Notes under the pieces: model-generated | The model's input: the letters and a program-made list of their open reading frames with translations, nothing else | Told to the model about the DNA's origin: nothing | Databases searched by the model: none | In this document: positions 6,560 through 13,825 of the stretch, one piece after another | Numbering within the stretch: position 1 is the stretch's first letter | Layout of the letters: each line of letters opens with the position of its first letter | Position numbers and translations under genes: made by a program | From: a virus | Reading direction: 5' to 3' (one strand) | Length of the DNA: 24,212 nt | IMG/VR virus record: IMGVR_UViG_3300009702_001269 | Span: 1-24,212 of that record

Positions 6560-6975
6560 TCATACCATTCTTTAGGATTTGTGAGGAAACTGTCATCGAA
6601 TTGCCGGTCTCTCGTCTTGAACCTAACGTGCCCTTTAGTGTTATCCGCCGTTCCAAAGCTTATGATTCCTTTTTCAAGGAGTTCAATGCTGTGTTTGTAT
6701 TCCTTCACAATGAGAGGGTCGTTCTTGAATGTAGTGTTGCCATGTAGAAAGTTGAAGCAGTTAAATTTGACCATGTGCAATAGGTGACCATTGAGTTCGT
6801 CAGTCATATCTAAGACAGTAATGCCATTCATAAATCCGACAAAGGTGCCGGTCGCGTCATCTATTGCAAGCTGTAACATCTCGTCTGGCGTTTTGAGATT
6901 GTCCTCCCGAGTACAGTAAGTGCTCCAGGTAGGAAATCGATCCTTAACCCAATCAGAAGTCACGAGTACTGTCAT
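6556..6975 (-). CDS. Mu gp36-like (DUF1320) head-tail connector protein
   Basis: 139 residues. The protein is helical: MLQLAIDDATGTFVGFMNGITV near residues 33-54 and a long helix DELNGHLLHMVKFNCFNFL, then YKHSIELLEKGIISFG. Gp36/DUF1320 proteins have the same order: a DA-rich helix, a helix that packs as 'diA.y.L', and a 'lek.Gki.L' C-terminal segment. They act as adaptor rings below the portal. It overlaps both neighbours by 4 bases (ATGA), placing it in a tight operon directly before a gp37-like gene. Sequence similarity alone is moderate; gene order strengthens it. Confidence 0.6.
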   Translation of the reverse strand: MTVLVTSDWVKDRFPTWSTYCTREDNLKTPDEMLQLAIDDATGTFVGFMNGITVLDMTDELNGHLLHMVKFNCFNFLHGNTTFKNDPLIVKEYKHSIELLEKGIISFGTADNTKGHVRFKTRDRQFDDSFLTNPKEWYE

Positions 6976-7289
6976 GACAAATTTTCCTTATCTATAAGTT
7001 CGTTTGCGCGGGGTAGACGCAAGTTAAGTTCATGCCACAACTCAGTCAATTTATCGGCTGCTGTGAATACCCTCATATCCCCTTCAGGCACATGGTAAAG
7101 TATTTTTGCCCATGCATTTAAAAGTGCATATTCTATGCTTTCCTTTGCAACCGTAAATTTGTCCTCCGAGTAGAGTTTAAAAATCTCTGTAATATCAGGG
7201 CGCAAACTAACATTTTCATCCAGCCGACCAAAATCGGGTCGGCATTTTTCGCATTCGCAACTTGGTTTGTGTGTCAAAATCGCTGGCAT
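6972..7289 (-). CDS. hypothetical CxCxxC protein in connector operon
   Basis: 105 residues. AGGAGA lies 5 bases before the ATG, a good ribosome site. The N terminus has CECEKC (Cys11, 13, 16) in HKPSCECEKCRPDF, a compact possible metal site with His7 nearby. The remaining 80 residues are mostly helix (ESIEYALLNAWAKILYHVPEG, TAADKLTELWHELNLRL). It overlaps the gp36-like gene by 4 bases and so is part of the connector operon. No known family is recognised. A structural or assembly role is inferred from position only. Confidence 0.65.
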   Translation of the reverse strand: MPAILTHKPSCECEKCRPDFGRLDENVSLRPDITEIFKLYSEDKFTVAKESIEYALLNAWAKILYHVPEGDMRVFTAADKLTELWHELNLRLPRANELIDKENLS

Positions 7290-7325
7290 AATTTTCTCCT
7301 AAGTTTTGGCGGCTGATTAATTGCG

Positions 7326-7523
7326 TTATAAAGCCTTTTGCAGATAGGCAAGCAAATGCCGCCCCACCCATTCAGTGTACGCCGGCGGTATTGCCTGGCT
7401 CATTTCGTCACGTTTCATCCAATCAATTTGCATCGCTTCTGCGGCCTCTTTTCTGTAAAGCATCCTATGTTTCCCGGTGTGTCCGCCATGTCCATATACA
7501 CCAACATCCTGACCGCTGGCCAT
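7326..7523 (-). pseudogene. C-terminal remnant of a phage-type cytosine-5 DNA methyltransferase
   Basis: 65 residues from ATG at 7523, with only a weak upstream AGG. The C-terminal part (EAAEAMQIDWMKRDEMSQAIPPAYTEWVGRHLLAYL, residues about 27-62, described by parts) matches what I know as the end of phage cytosine-5 methyltransferases: an 'aMgIdWMtrdELsqAIPPaYTeyiG' segment, motif X region. The preceding GVYGHGGHTGKHR also fits the stretch before it. All catalytic motifs (PCQ, ENV) are missing, and the upstream DNA encodes the gpG-like protein instead, so this is a fragment of about one sixth to one quarter of the usual length. It may be translated, but it cannot be an active methyltransferase. 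A self-standing small protein is the alternative. Confidence 0.5.
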
Positions 7524-7551
7524 GAGCCTGCCGCTCGTTTTCTTTCAAGGC

Positions 7552-8034
7552 TCATTCTCTGTTTTGCGCCTGCAAAAGCTCGTTAAGCTTTGCTACCATT
7601 TTTTCACCGACTAATTTAGATATATCCTCCTCACCCTTCTTGCCCAACCCCCAGAACGGTCGCAAGTTTTCGCCGCGCTTGCCAACTCCAAGCTCGTTGT
7701 GATAGCTTGCTATTTTCTTCTTTCTTGCATCAGCAATATCGAGCGAAACAGACTTTAGGTCTGATGCAACCTTGTGATCTATGTTTCGAATCATACCGAA
7801 TTGGTCATCAAAAACAAGATCGACCTTATCGACAGGCAGCCCGAGCTCGAGCCGCTTTTCTGCATAAGCGTCTGAATAAGGCTTGAACGGTCTTCCCTCT
7901 ATGTCGCGTCCAGTTCGTGTCCGTTTCCTTATAATCCGCTCTGAAGCAATTCCTATTTCAGATAGTTGCGCCTGGCTTTGCAAATTCCCAATCAGATCGT
8001 CTAATATCTTTTTTACATCCATCAAATCAGCCAC
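7552..8034 (-). CDS. Mu gpG-like virion morphogenesis / tail completion protein
   Basis: 160 residues from a GTG start, supported by AGGAGA 5 bases upstream. The stop of the large terminase gene overlaps this start (TAGTG). The core IGIASERIIRKRTRTGRDIEG then RPFKPYSDAYAEKR (about 27-60) is the hallmark of the Mu gpG/HK97 gp10-type family: a helix, then 'RT.sGrDidGrpFkpYS..Y...K'. These proteins join heads to tails. The C terminus carries an HNELG...RPFWGL segment, also typical. It belongs to the minus-strand head operon, directly after the terminase gene, as expected for Mu-like head modules. Confidence 0.8.
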   Translation of the reverse strand: MADLMDVKKILDDLIGNLQSQAQLSEIGIASERIIRKRTRTGRDIEGRPFKPYSDAYAEKRLELGLPVDKVDLVFDDQFGMIRNIDHKVASDLKSVSLDIADARKKKIASYHNELGVGKRGENLRPFWGLGKKGEEDISKLVGEKMVAKLNELLQAQNRE

Positions 8035-9548
8035 TACATTCTCCTGAACCAGGTTTGCACACGTTGGAATTGTCGTGTCTTGAGCGTTTTGAAACTGCCT
8101 CTTTCAGAATATCTCCGTACCATTATGAAGGCAGTAGCAAGTGCGTCGAGGCCGTCTAATTTATCTTTTGCCTTGCCAAAACTGAGATATTGAGAACGAT
8201 ATCGCTTATAATCTGCATTGCCAATAATCGAGCTGTCGTAGACAATTTGCCCTGTCTGATGTGGATGTACAAGGTTCATAATGCGGCTGACCTTATCGCT
8301 ACCACGATGCTCTGTCTTAAGAGTACTCGTATAGTGTGGAACAATCGGCAGTACTTTTTGTCTTTGTTTCGACCAGTCTTGATAGTACGGTTGTGCTCCA
8401 TGCCACTGATTGAAATCGTTCTCGAATTGCAACACCACCCAGCCAGGAATTTTGCAGCGCAGTGAATCTATATAATCAAAAAAGTTGAAATATGATTCTC
8501 GTCTGACGTAAATGTCTTCCACTACAACCATATTATTATTTGTCAACCCAACAGTGGCGATCGCTTTATAACATGAATGTGGTGAGGTTCCAAATGCTGG
8601 GTCTGCAGCCGACAATGATGTAACGACTTTAATGGTATTGATATTGATTGGTCTAAGCCAATCTTGTTCAAATATGTCGCCCTTGACGGCGGGTTCATCC
8701 TGGTAGTCTCCTGCCCATACATCCCACTCTGTCTCGTCGCGGAAGTGTATCCACTCCCGAGTCGTGCGATATTCTGGCCAGGTAGATTTCTCATTTTCAT
8801 CCAGAGCCGGCATTCCAAAATGATTATCAGGATGTTTCTCGCGCAACTCTATGATAGGAGCATTCTCAGAGGTTGCGTTTGCAAGCGTTAGGCTGATGCC
8901 GTCGTCCTCAAGTTGCCCTGCAACTTCATATTCTATGAACTCGACAACCTTTCTGTTGTGCAGCGATGAGGTGACAGACTGTTTACTATACAAATCGTCA
9001 TTGACAGCCCTTCTAATCCTCTTGAATTCGTCATCGAAAACATTGCGAAGTCCCTTTTCCACAGACCCGGCTGTAAGGTAAGTATTGTTGATGATATATT
9101 TGCCCTTGAGGTCTTGCTGCAATTCCAGGCCGTAGTCGTAGCATAAGAGCTTATTTCTCAACATAAGTCGCTTGATAGCAGCAGTACGCTCCTTACTAAT
9201 TTCGAGTGTTTCACAACTGATGACACAGATACCTCCGATACCAAGTGCAATGGGTTTGATTATGTGAGCAGTGTATCCGATAGCTGATTTACCGCACTTC
9301 CTAAAACCTGAACGCGTGAACATACCCGGCGGCAAATTTGCCATGGAGCGGTGCATGTCATTGAAAGGCAGTGAGAATATAGTAGGGAAATATGTCTTGC
9401 AAAAAACCAGATCGTCAATATCAGCCTGTTTGCGGCGTTCCCACTTCTTTTCTTCGTTGAACTCCGTCTCAACAAAATCATGACGTACATTCTCCAAAAA
9501 TGAAGTGAACCTATCGTCTAGAGCCTCGTATTTTTTAATCTTCAACAT
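8034..9548 (-). CDS. terminase large subunit (Mu gp28-like)
   Basis: 504 residues. The ATPase domain has a Walker A variant, GFRKCGKS (81-88), and an acidic NVFDDEF (about 169-175) in the Walker B position. The second half is the RNase H-like nuclease: AADPAFGTSPHS (around 315), MVVVEDIYVRRES, and a late DGLDALATAF aspartate. This is the DNA packaging motor; Mu-type terminases cut host-flanked genomes by headful. The start (ATG 9548) is the first in-frame start after a stop and has no strong ribosome site. A 141-base gap with a palindrome precedes it. The stop overlaps the gpG-like gene. Confidence 0.88.
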   Translation of the reverse strand: MLKIKKYEALDDRFTSFLENVRHDFVETEFNEEKKWERRKQADIDDLVFCKTYFPTIFSLPFNDMHRSMANLPPGMFTRSGFRKCGKSAIGYTAHIIKPIALGIGGICVISCETLEISKERTAAIKRLMLRNKLLCYDYGLELQQDLKGKYIINNTYLTAGSVEKGLRNVFDDEFKRIRRAVNDDLYSKQSVTSSLHNRKVVEFIEYEVAGQLEDDGISLTLANATSENAPIIELREKHPDNHFGMPALDENEKSTWPEYRTTREWIHFRDETEWDVWAGDYQDEPAVKGDIFEQDWLRPININTIKVVTSLSAADPAFGTSPHSCYKAIATVGLTNNNMVVVEDIYVRRESYFNFFDYIDSLRCKIPGWVVLQFENDFNQWHGAQPYYQDWSKQRQKVLPIVPHYTSTLKTEHRGSDKVSRIMNLVHPHQTGQIVYDSSIIGNADYKRYRSQYLSFGKAKDKLDGLDALATAFIMVRRYSERGSFKTLKTRQFQRVQTWFRRM

Positions 9549-9608
9549 CGGTCTAAAACAACGCTCTCAGATGTTTGATGTTGAATGGGGACAGAGCTAC
9601 ACCGGTGA

Positions 9609-9623
9609 ATCGTTCTGAACGAT
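9609..9623. promoter_or_regulatory. 15-bp palindrome in gap before terminase gene, operator candidate
   Basis: ATCGTTC-T-GAACGAT is a perfect 7+7 inverted repeat with one central base, lying 61 bases before the large terminase start in a 141-base gap (9549-9689). On the minus strand a TTGACA (9678-9673) lies upstream and TATTAT 14 bases after it. That spacing is too short for a normal sigma70 promoter, while TATGCC at 17 bases is a poor -10. The palindrome may be a regulator site. Confidence 0.35.
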
Positions 9624-9689
9624 AAGCGAACGCACCCTCAAGCGAAATAGGCATAATATAGGTTTTCTGAGATGTCAAGTTTTGGACGC

Positions 9690-10199
9690 TCAAAAAGTCA
9701 GCTCGCCATTTAAGCGCCCGCGCACATGATTCTTATAGGCTTCAGCCATGTCAAGGAATTCTGAAGTAACGACACTGGTGCTGCGACGTTGAGCGAATTT
9801 GACGAAATCCTCAAGAAAAAAATATAAGACCGGCACTTGGAACTGAGGGTCAGACACCTTTTCAAGAATTGCGATCAACTTATAGGCTGCGTCTGCAAAC
9901 TTTGAGACCTCCATTCCCGGATCATTGAGTAGTTGTTGCATCTTGTCCATTAGTGCCGTAGCAACATTCTGCGGTGACATCTGAAGATAATTTGCGTCAG
10001 CCTTTGCTTTGCGATAGTCATACCAGGTCTTGCCATGCTCATCCTTCCTATTTGCCCAGTACGATACTGTTTGACGCGTTGGGTGTCCTCTGAAGTGCCG
10101 CGATATTGTCAGTGGATTTTTCTCCTCGTCGATAAACATCATACGCGCAGTGTTTATGTCGTTATTTTTGTAAATGATGTACTCCTTCTTCTTTTTCAT
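9690..10199 (-). CDS. terminase small subunit (Mu gp27-like, DUF1804-type)
   Basis: 169 residues. After a lysine-rich start, NTARMMFIDEEKNPLTISRHF and GHPTRQTVSYWANRK form an N-terminal helix-turn-helix (about 15-52), followed by GKTWYDYRKAK, equivalent to the 'gDdWd..RaA' after the HTH in Mu-type small terminases. The rest is helical (oligomerisation region). Small terminases recognise phage DNA and load the large subunit. The gene lies between portal (18 bases upstream) and large terminase, which supports the call; Mu has the order small, large, portal. No strong ribosome site is seen before the ATG. Confidence 0.72.
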   Translation of the reverse strand: MKKKKEYIIYKNNDINTARMMFIDEEKNPLTISRHFRGHPTRQTVSYWANRKDEHGKTWYDYRKAKADANYLQMSPQNVATALMDKMQQLLNDPGMEVSKFADAAYKLIAILEKVSDPQFQVPVLYFFLEDFVKFAQRRSTSVVTSEFLDMAEAYKNHVRGRLNGELTF

Positions 10200-10217
10200 C
10201 GCAAAGAGAAAAGCCTA

Positions 10218-11336
10218 CTAAAATTGGGATGGCGTTTTAACCAACTCGACTTGATCCTCAAAGACACGGAGACCAAGATCACGATATTCATCAGGGCTGA
10301 TTCTACCGCCCTGGTTGAAGAACTGTTCAAGCGTATCAAGCCGCTCCTTGACGTTGACCGGGTCCTTCTTGTCCATCTGGAAAATAGAATATCTTCGGTC
10401 ACCAAAATTACGATCTTCTATCGTCTTTATGAGTCGTTGCATACAGCTATCTACGAAGAACATATCATCGATACCGATTTCACGCTTCACCTTGAATTGC
10501 GTGAGATTCTCCCCTACTTGTAAGCCATCAGACTGAGAGACAGCGTTCTCGTGACCGAGTATAGCAATAGAAATACCGCGGTTACTATTCGATATAAACT
10601 TGTCGTGATCGCCAGCGCTTCTTTTTGTCTCCACAACATCAATGGAGCTACCTTCTGGCATGACGCCACGACTTGCGGAAGCTATAGCATTAACGGCTGT
10701 CTCAACCTCGTCTATGAATTTAGCGTTTGAACCTGCCGGATATTTTCCGATCACCATGCCCTCGCCGAAAGTCTCGATAAATCCCGCCCACGACTCTATG
10801 CCGAATACTTTAAGGATGTAATCTCGTAACACCGGAAACAGAACTGGAATTGAATATGTCTGGCAGACGAGTGCTTCTGCTGGAATATCACGCAAATCTT
10901 TTCCGAAATCTATCTTGAGTTTTCCCTCCTCGTCATATCTGAAAAAGCGATGCTCTACTTTTTTATGATCTATTGGAACCTGCCGGTTATCTACAACCTC
11001 CCACTCAAAATCGATAACAGAAAATTTCTTATTGACGGCGTCCTGTATATCCTTAAAAAGTCTACGTAGATCGAGCTGACGCAAGACGTTCCTCATCCAC
11101 AGCGCTCTTTCCGATGCTTCAGTTGAGTCGTCATACCCAGTGATTGACCATTCGGACTGAAACCCCGCTCGCCTTCCAACAAGACAGCCGGAAACGTGAC
11201 TGTCAGTCTCAGCCTGATTCATCATCTCTATTATATCACGCCACCGACCCTGACGAAATTGTTTATATGCTCTCTTGTAGAAATCAGCGTTAAAACGAAC
11301 CTGTGGTGTACCGATTTTCTTATTTACAACTATCAC
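10218..11336 (-). CDS. portal protein (Mu gp29-like, DUF935)
   Basis: 372 residues from GTG 11336. I chose this start because AGGAGA lies 6 bases upstream; an upstream in-frame TTG at 11363 would add 9 residues but has no ribosome site. Diagnostic segments are IIEMMNQAETDSHVSGCL with GRRAGFQSEWSI, the typical N-terminal 'mle.D..i.s.l..Rk.av...dW.I', and ETFGEGMVIGKYPAGSN followed by IASASRGVMPEGSSIDVVE, the DUF935 core. Portal forms the twelve-fold ring for DNA entry and tail attachment. It is the first gene of the minus-strand head operon and divergent from the protease-capsid operon. Confidence 0.87.
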   Translation of the reverse strand: MIVVNKKIGTPQVRFNADFYKRAYKQFRQGRWRDIIEMMNQAETDSHVSGCLVGRRAGFQSEWSITGYDDSTEASERALWMRNVLRQLDLRRLFKDIQDAVNKKFSVIDFEWEVVDNRQVPIDHKKVEHRFFRYDEEGKLKIDFGKDLRDIPAEALVCQTYSIPVLFPVLRDYILKVFGIESWAGFIETFGEGMVIGKYPAGSNAKFIDEVETAVNAIASASRGVMPEGSSIDVVETKRSAGDHDKFISNSNRGISIAILGHENAVSQSDGLQVGENLTQFKVKREIGIDDMFFVDSCMQRLIKTIEDRNFGDRRYSIFQMDKKDPVNVKERLDTLEQFFNQGGRISPDEYRDLGLRVFEDQVELVKTPSQF

Positions 11337-11564
11337 GTCTTGTCTCCTGGACTTGTCCGCCAAAAGATAATAAATCTGTGCGCTGTGAATTAAGCTTCAA
11401 GTTTCCGAATAGCGTATGCGTATTCGCGTTGCTTGTTTGGTTTGAATGGAGATCGCTATTTTGCGTGTATGAAATGCGGCAAGATAAAATTCGAAGGCGT
11501 GAAAAAGATAACCAATTTTTTTTGCAAGTCAAGGCTTTTTTTGAATACGCAGATTTTCAGGAAT
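11337..11564. other. divergent intergenic region between portal and protease operons
   Basis: 228 bases separate two late operons that are transcribed away from each other, so promoters for both should be here. The plus side is rich in T and A runs (two long T tracts at about 11515-11545). On the minus side a TATTAT -10-like box lies near 11372 without a clear -35. I see no convincing sigma70 pair in either direction, so an activator-dependent late promoter is possible. The protease frame is open back to 11433, but that part reads as unlikely protein. Confidence 0.4.
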
Positions 11565-12815
11565 ATGAGCGATCTGGGATCCTGGATGAGAAGCCAGCGA
11601 GAAAAACTCGATCTTTCAATTCAGGAATTTGCAGACAAAATGGATGGTGCAGGCGCCAGAGATGCCAGCACAATTAGCGGTATAGAGTTGGGCGACATTC
11701 TGTGCCCTCCAAGAGAAGTTTTGCAGTCAATTGCTCGGGTTTTGGACGTTTCCATCGAAACAGTCCTGAGGCATGTTGATGATAGTTGTCCCGTAAAAAA
11801 AGACGGTGAAGAAAAAGCCAACTTTGAGAATATAGATTGTGCATACAAGAACTCTATCCTGCTAAACATGGACAGGAATGGCAATGGGAAAATAAAAATA
11901 GTTCCCATTGGCGACTTTCCGTTCCATCCGGATGGTCCCCACAAGGTAACTCGTAAGGACGTGGAAGACATGGTGTCGAATTCAAAAACAGACATCATGG
12001 TAGACGTTGGACATGAAGCTATTTGGAATCCTGCTGCTGAAGCGGCTGGTTGGATTCCTTTTCAAAGTCTCGAAGTACGAAATGATGGACTCTACTCAGA
12101 CTACCCTCAGTTTACGCCCGATTTTGATGAAAAAATTTCACAGAGAAAATATCGGTTTTTGTCTCCGGCGTACATACTGCAAAGCAGGGATAAGCATGGA
12201 AATCAAATAGGTGCGCGGCTTCTGCCAATCAGCCTGGTAAACACACCGTATATGGACGAGGAAATTTCGCATCTCAGAAACACAAAAAGATACAAGGAGA
12301 AAGCAATGGAGTATACATCTGAATTGAAGAAAAAATTAGGATTATCTGAAGATGCTACGCCAGAACAGGTCGATGCGAGGCTTGATGAAGCGGTGAAGTC
12401 GCTTTTGGAGAAGGATGTCGATCCAAGCCCGGGCAGCAATGAAGACAATCATAATGAACCGGCAGCCGCTGAGCCAGCCCTAAATTCCGAGGTTGAAGCC
12501 CGCCTAGCCGAGCTGGAAAAGAGAAATGCGCAGAGTTTTGAGGAAAAATGCATCGCTCTAGTGGATGGTGCTATTGCCATTGGAAAGCTGCTGCCGGCAG
12601 ACAAAGACGTTTGGCTTAATTCAGCCAAAGCAGATTTTAACAGTACCAAGGCCAAACTCGATTCGAGAAAGCCAAATTCAGCGATGCCTCAATCAGTCGG
12701 TGTCAATGGTGTTGGTCCCAAACAAGAGAAGAACTATGCAAATTCCTCCATTACCGATTTGATGGAGAACGCGGCGCAATCATTTAGGGACAAGGGTCGA
12801 GTATTGTCTGCCTGA
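11565..12815 (+). CDS. Mu gpI-like prohead protease with N-terminal XRE-type HTH
   Basis: 416 residues from ATG 11565, preceded by AGGA at very short spacing. The frame is open to 11433, but the extra 44 residues look unlike protein. Residues 1-70 (LGSWMRSQREKLDLSIQEFA, STISGIELGDILCPPREVLQ) are a Cro/C1-type helix-turn-helix. Then follows the protease: MVDVGHEAIWNPAAEAAGWIPF and DGLYSDYPQFTP, then YRFLSPAYIL, matching the 'yeHq...pAAGW...l..r.dGLw' and 'rYrylSPvf' signatures of Mu gpI. It cleaves the scaffold during head maturation. The C-terminal 170 residues are the scaffold region, which also has its own start. The HTH fusion is not part of Mu gpI itself. Confidence 0.8.
   Translation: MSDLGSWMRSQREKLDLSIQEFADKMDGAGARDASTISGIELGDILCPPREVLQSIARVLDVSIETVLRHVDDSCPVKKDGEEKANFENIDCAYKNSILLNMDRNGNGKIKIVPIGDFPFHPDGPHKVTRKDVEDMVSNSKTDIMVDVGHEAIWNPAAEAAGWIPFQSLEVRNDGLYSDYPQFTPDFDEKISQRKYRFLSPAYILQSRDKHGNQIGARLLPISLVNTPYMDEEISHLRNTKRYKEKAMEYTSELKKKLGLSEDATPEQVDARLDEAVKSLLEKDVDPSPGSNEDNHNEPAAAEPALNSEVEARLAELEKRNAQSFEEKCIALVDGAIAIGKLLPADKDVWLNSAKADFNSTKAKLDSRKPNSAMPQSVGVNGVGPKQEKNYANSSITDLMENAAQSFRDKGRVLSA
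12306..12815 (+). CDS. nested scaffold protein from an internal in-frame start (Mu gpZ analogue)
   Basis: Within the protease gene and in the same frame, AGGAG (12295-12299) stands 6 bases before ATG 12306, a full ribosome site. The product would be 169 residues: MEYTSELKKKLGLSEDATPE, an acidic, proline- and alanine-rich linker (DPSPGSNEDNHNEPAAAEPA), a coiled segment VEARLAELEKRN and a helical C terminus ending in ENAAQSFRDKGRVLSA. In Mu the scaffold Z is made the same way from inside gene I, and lambda Nu3 inside C is comparable. The start site is seen; its use is inferred. Confidence 0.65.
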   Translation: MEYTSELKKKLGLSEDATPEQVDARLDEAVKSLLEKDVDPSPGSNEDNHNEPAAAEPALNSEVEARLAELEKRNAQSFEEKCIALVDGAIAIGKLLPADKDVWLNSAKADFNSTKAKLDSRKPNSAMPQSVGVNGVGPKQEKNYANSSITDLMENAAQSFRDKGRVLSA

Positions 12816-12861
12816 CCTGTGCCAAAAGTTGAAAATTAACATTTTTGGAGAATATTGAGAA

Positions 12862-13782
12862 ATGCCACTTCTGAGAGAAATATCTGATAGCGCACCCGAG
12901 AGTTTGCTCGCATTGCGCGGGCTTGAAGAGACCGCGCCCATCCTTCAGGACGCGCAGTTTTATGCACAGCCTGGAAGCGCAGCACGAATTAAGCGCGCGC
13001 GCACCGGAACTGTCGTGGCCAAAGTGACGCGCTCGCTAAACGAAGCGAATACCGCAACTCCACCGACACCCAACTATGATACCCCGGCAAAGTCAATCGT
13101 CAGCTTCGACGCGAGTGTTGATGTTCTGCTGGAGGATCGAAATGAGGACATAGAGGCTGAGCTTGCTCACCAAACCTATCTGGAAGCGCGTGAAGCAGGA
13201 TGGGTCTTGCAGACCTTGTTTTTTGAGGGTAATCAGGCGGGCGACGCTGAGGACTTCGATGGTTTTAGGCAAATTGTAGACGTCAGCTGGATTCTTAATG
13301 GAGGGTCTGCTGTCCCAGTTGGCGGAGATGCGCAAAAGGAGCAGCAACAAATCGCGCTTGAAACATTTAAGCAACATGCAAGGCGTGTTCGTGGTGGGGT
13401 TCCAATCGCATACATGAACGATGATTTGCTTGTTCGCTGGATCACCGTTGCCAAGAATCTCGGATATTACAGGCAAAGCAAAGATGCGTTGGGCGACGAG
13501 ATCGAATTGATTGGCAATATTGTCGTCAAGGGTGCCGGCCAAAAACAAGATGGTTCCCAAAACTTGCCTTTTACAGAGACTGGGAATACCAGTTCGATTT
13601 TCTTCGTGCGTTGGGGAGTCCGAGTCGATACAACCTGCTTGACGTCGGTTGGTGTAAAGGGTCGTTATGCCGGACAGTCTGGCAATTTGATTACGAACAA
13701 CGTCAACCTTGATTGTGTATTGCACCTACAGGATCTGACCGCACTCGTGCAATCCCAGGGTTGGAGTCTGTCCACGCTTTAA
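12862..13782 (+). CDS. major capsid protein, HK97-fold type
   Basis: 306 residues following the protease-scaffold gene by 46 bases, with GGAG about 11 bases before the ATG. Order of segments: a helical N arm, ARIKRARTGTVVAKV, a VDVLLEDRNEDIEAELAHQTY spine-helix-like stretch split around 90-110, TLFFEGNQAGDAEDFDGFRQIV (E-loop/P-domain junction), then GGVPIAYMNDDLLVRWITVAKN, IELIGNIVVKGAG and SSIFFVRWGVRVD. The pairs 'FDGF' and 'MN..L..R....A' are typical of HK97-fold capsids. It does not look like Mu gpT itself, so the capsid may come from another phage lineage. Position after protease and scaffold makes the role nearly certain. Confidence 0.8.
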   Translation: MPLLREISDSAPESLLALRGLEETAPILQDAQFYAQPGSAARIKRARTGTVVAKVTRSLNEANTATPPTPNYDTPAKSIVSFDASVDVLLEDRNEDIEAELAHQTYLEAREAGWVLQTLFFEGNQAGDAEDFDGFRQIVDVSWILNGGSAVPVGGDAQKEQQQIALETFKQHARRVRGGVPIAYMNDDLLVRWITVAKNLGYYRQSKDALGDEIELIGNIVVKGAGQKQDGSQNLPFTETGNTSSIFFVRWGVRVDTTCLTSVGVKGRYAGQSGNLITNNVNLDCVLHLQDLTALVQSQGWSLSTL

Positions 13783-13825
13783 ACCTGCTAACTGCTGAGT
13801 AGAATTTATCTTGAGGGATATTGAA

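Noticed and set aside
6326-6787. 153-codon plus-strand frame
   Set aside because: It spans antisense parts of the gp36- and gp37-like genes, which overlap by ATGA and have family patterns.
9653-9678. Sigma70 promoter on the minus strand before large terminase
   Set aside because: TTGACA and TATTAT are both present but only 14 bases apart, so not called as a promoter by itself.
10035-10523. 162-codon plus-strand frame
   Set aside because: It is antisense to small terminase and portal, both well supported.
11337-11363. TTG start of portal at 11363
   Set aside because: GTG 11336 has AGGAGA 6 bases upstream, while TTG 11363 has none.
11433-11564. N-terminal extension of the HTH-protease
   Set aside because: Forty-four extra residues rich in Cys, Phe and Lys, translated from a T-rich intergenic stretch, with no ribosome site at 11433. 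The HTH begins right after ATG 11565.
13093-13725. 210-codon open frame on the minus strand
   Set aside because: It is antisense to the capsid gene and has no recognisable domain.
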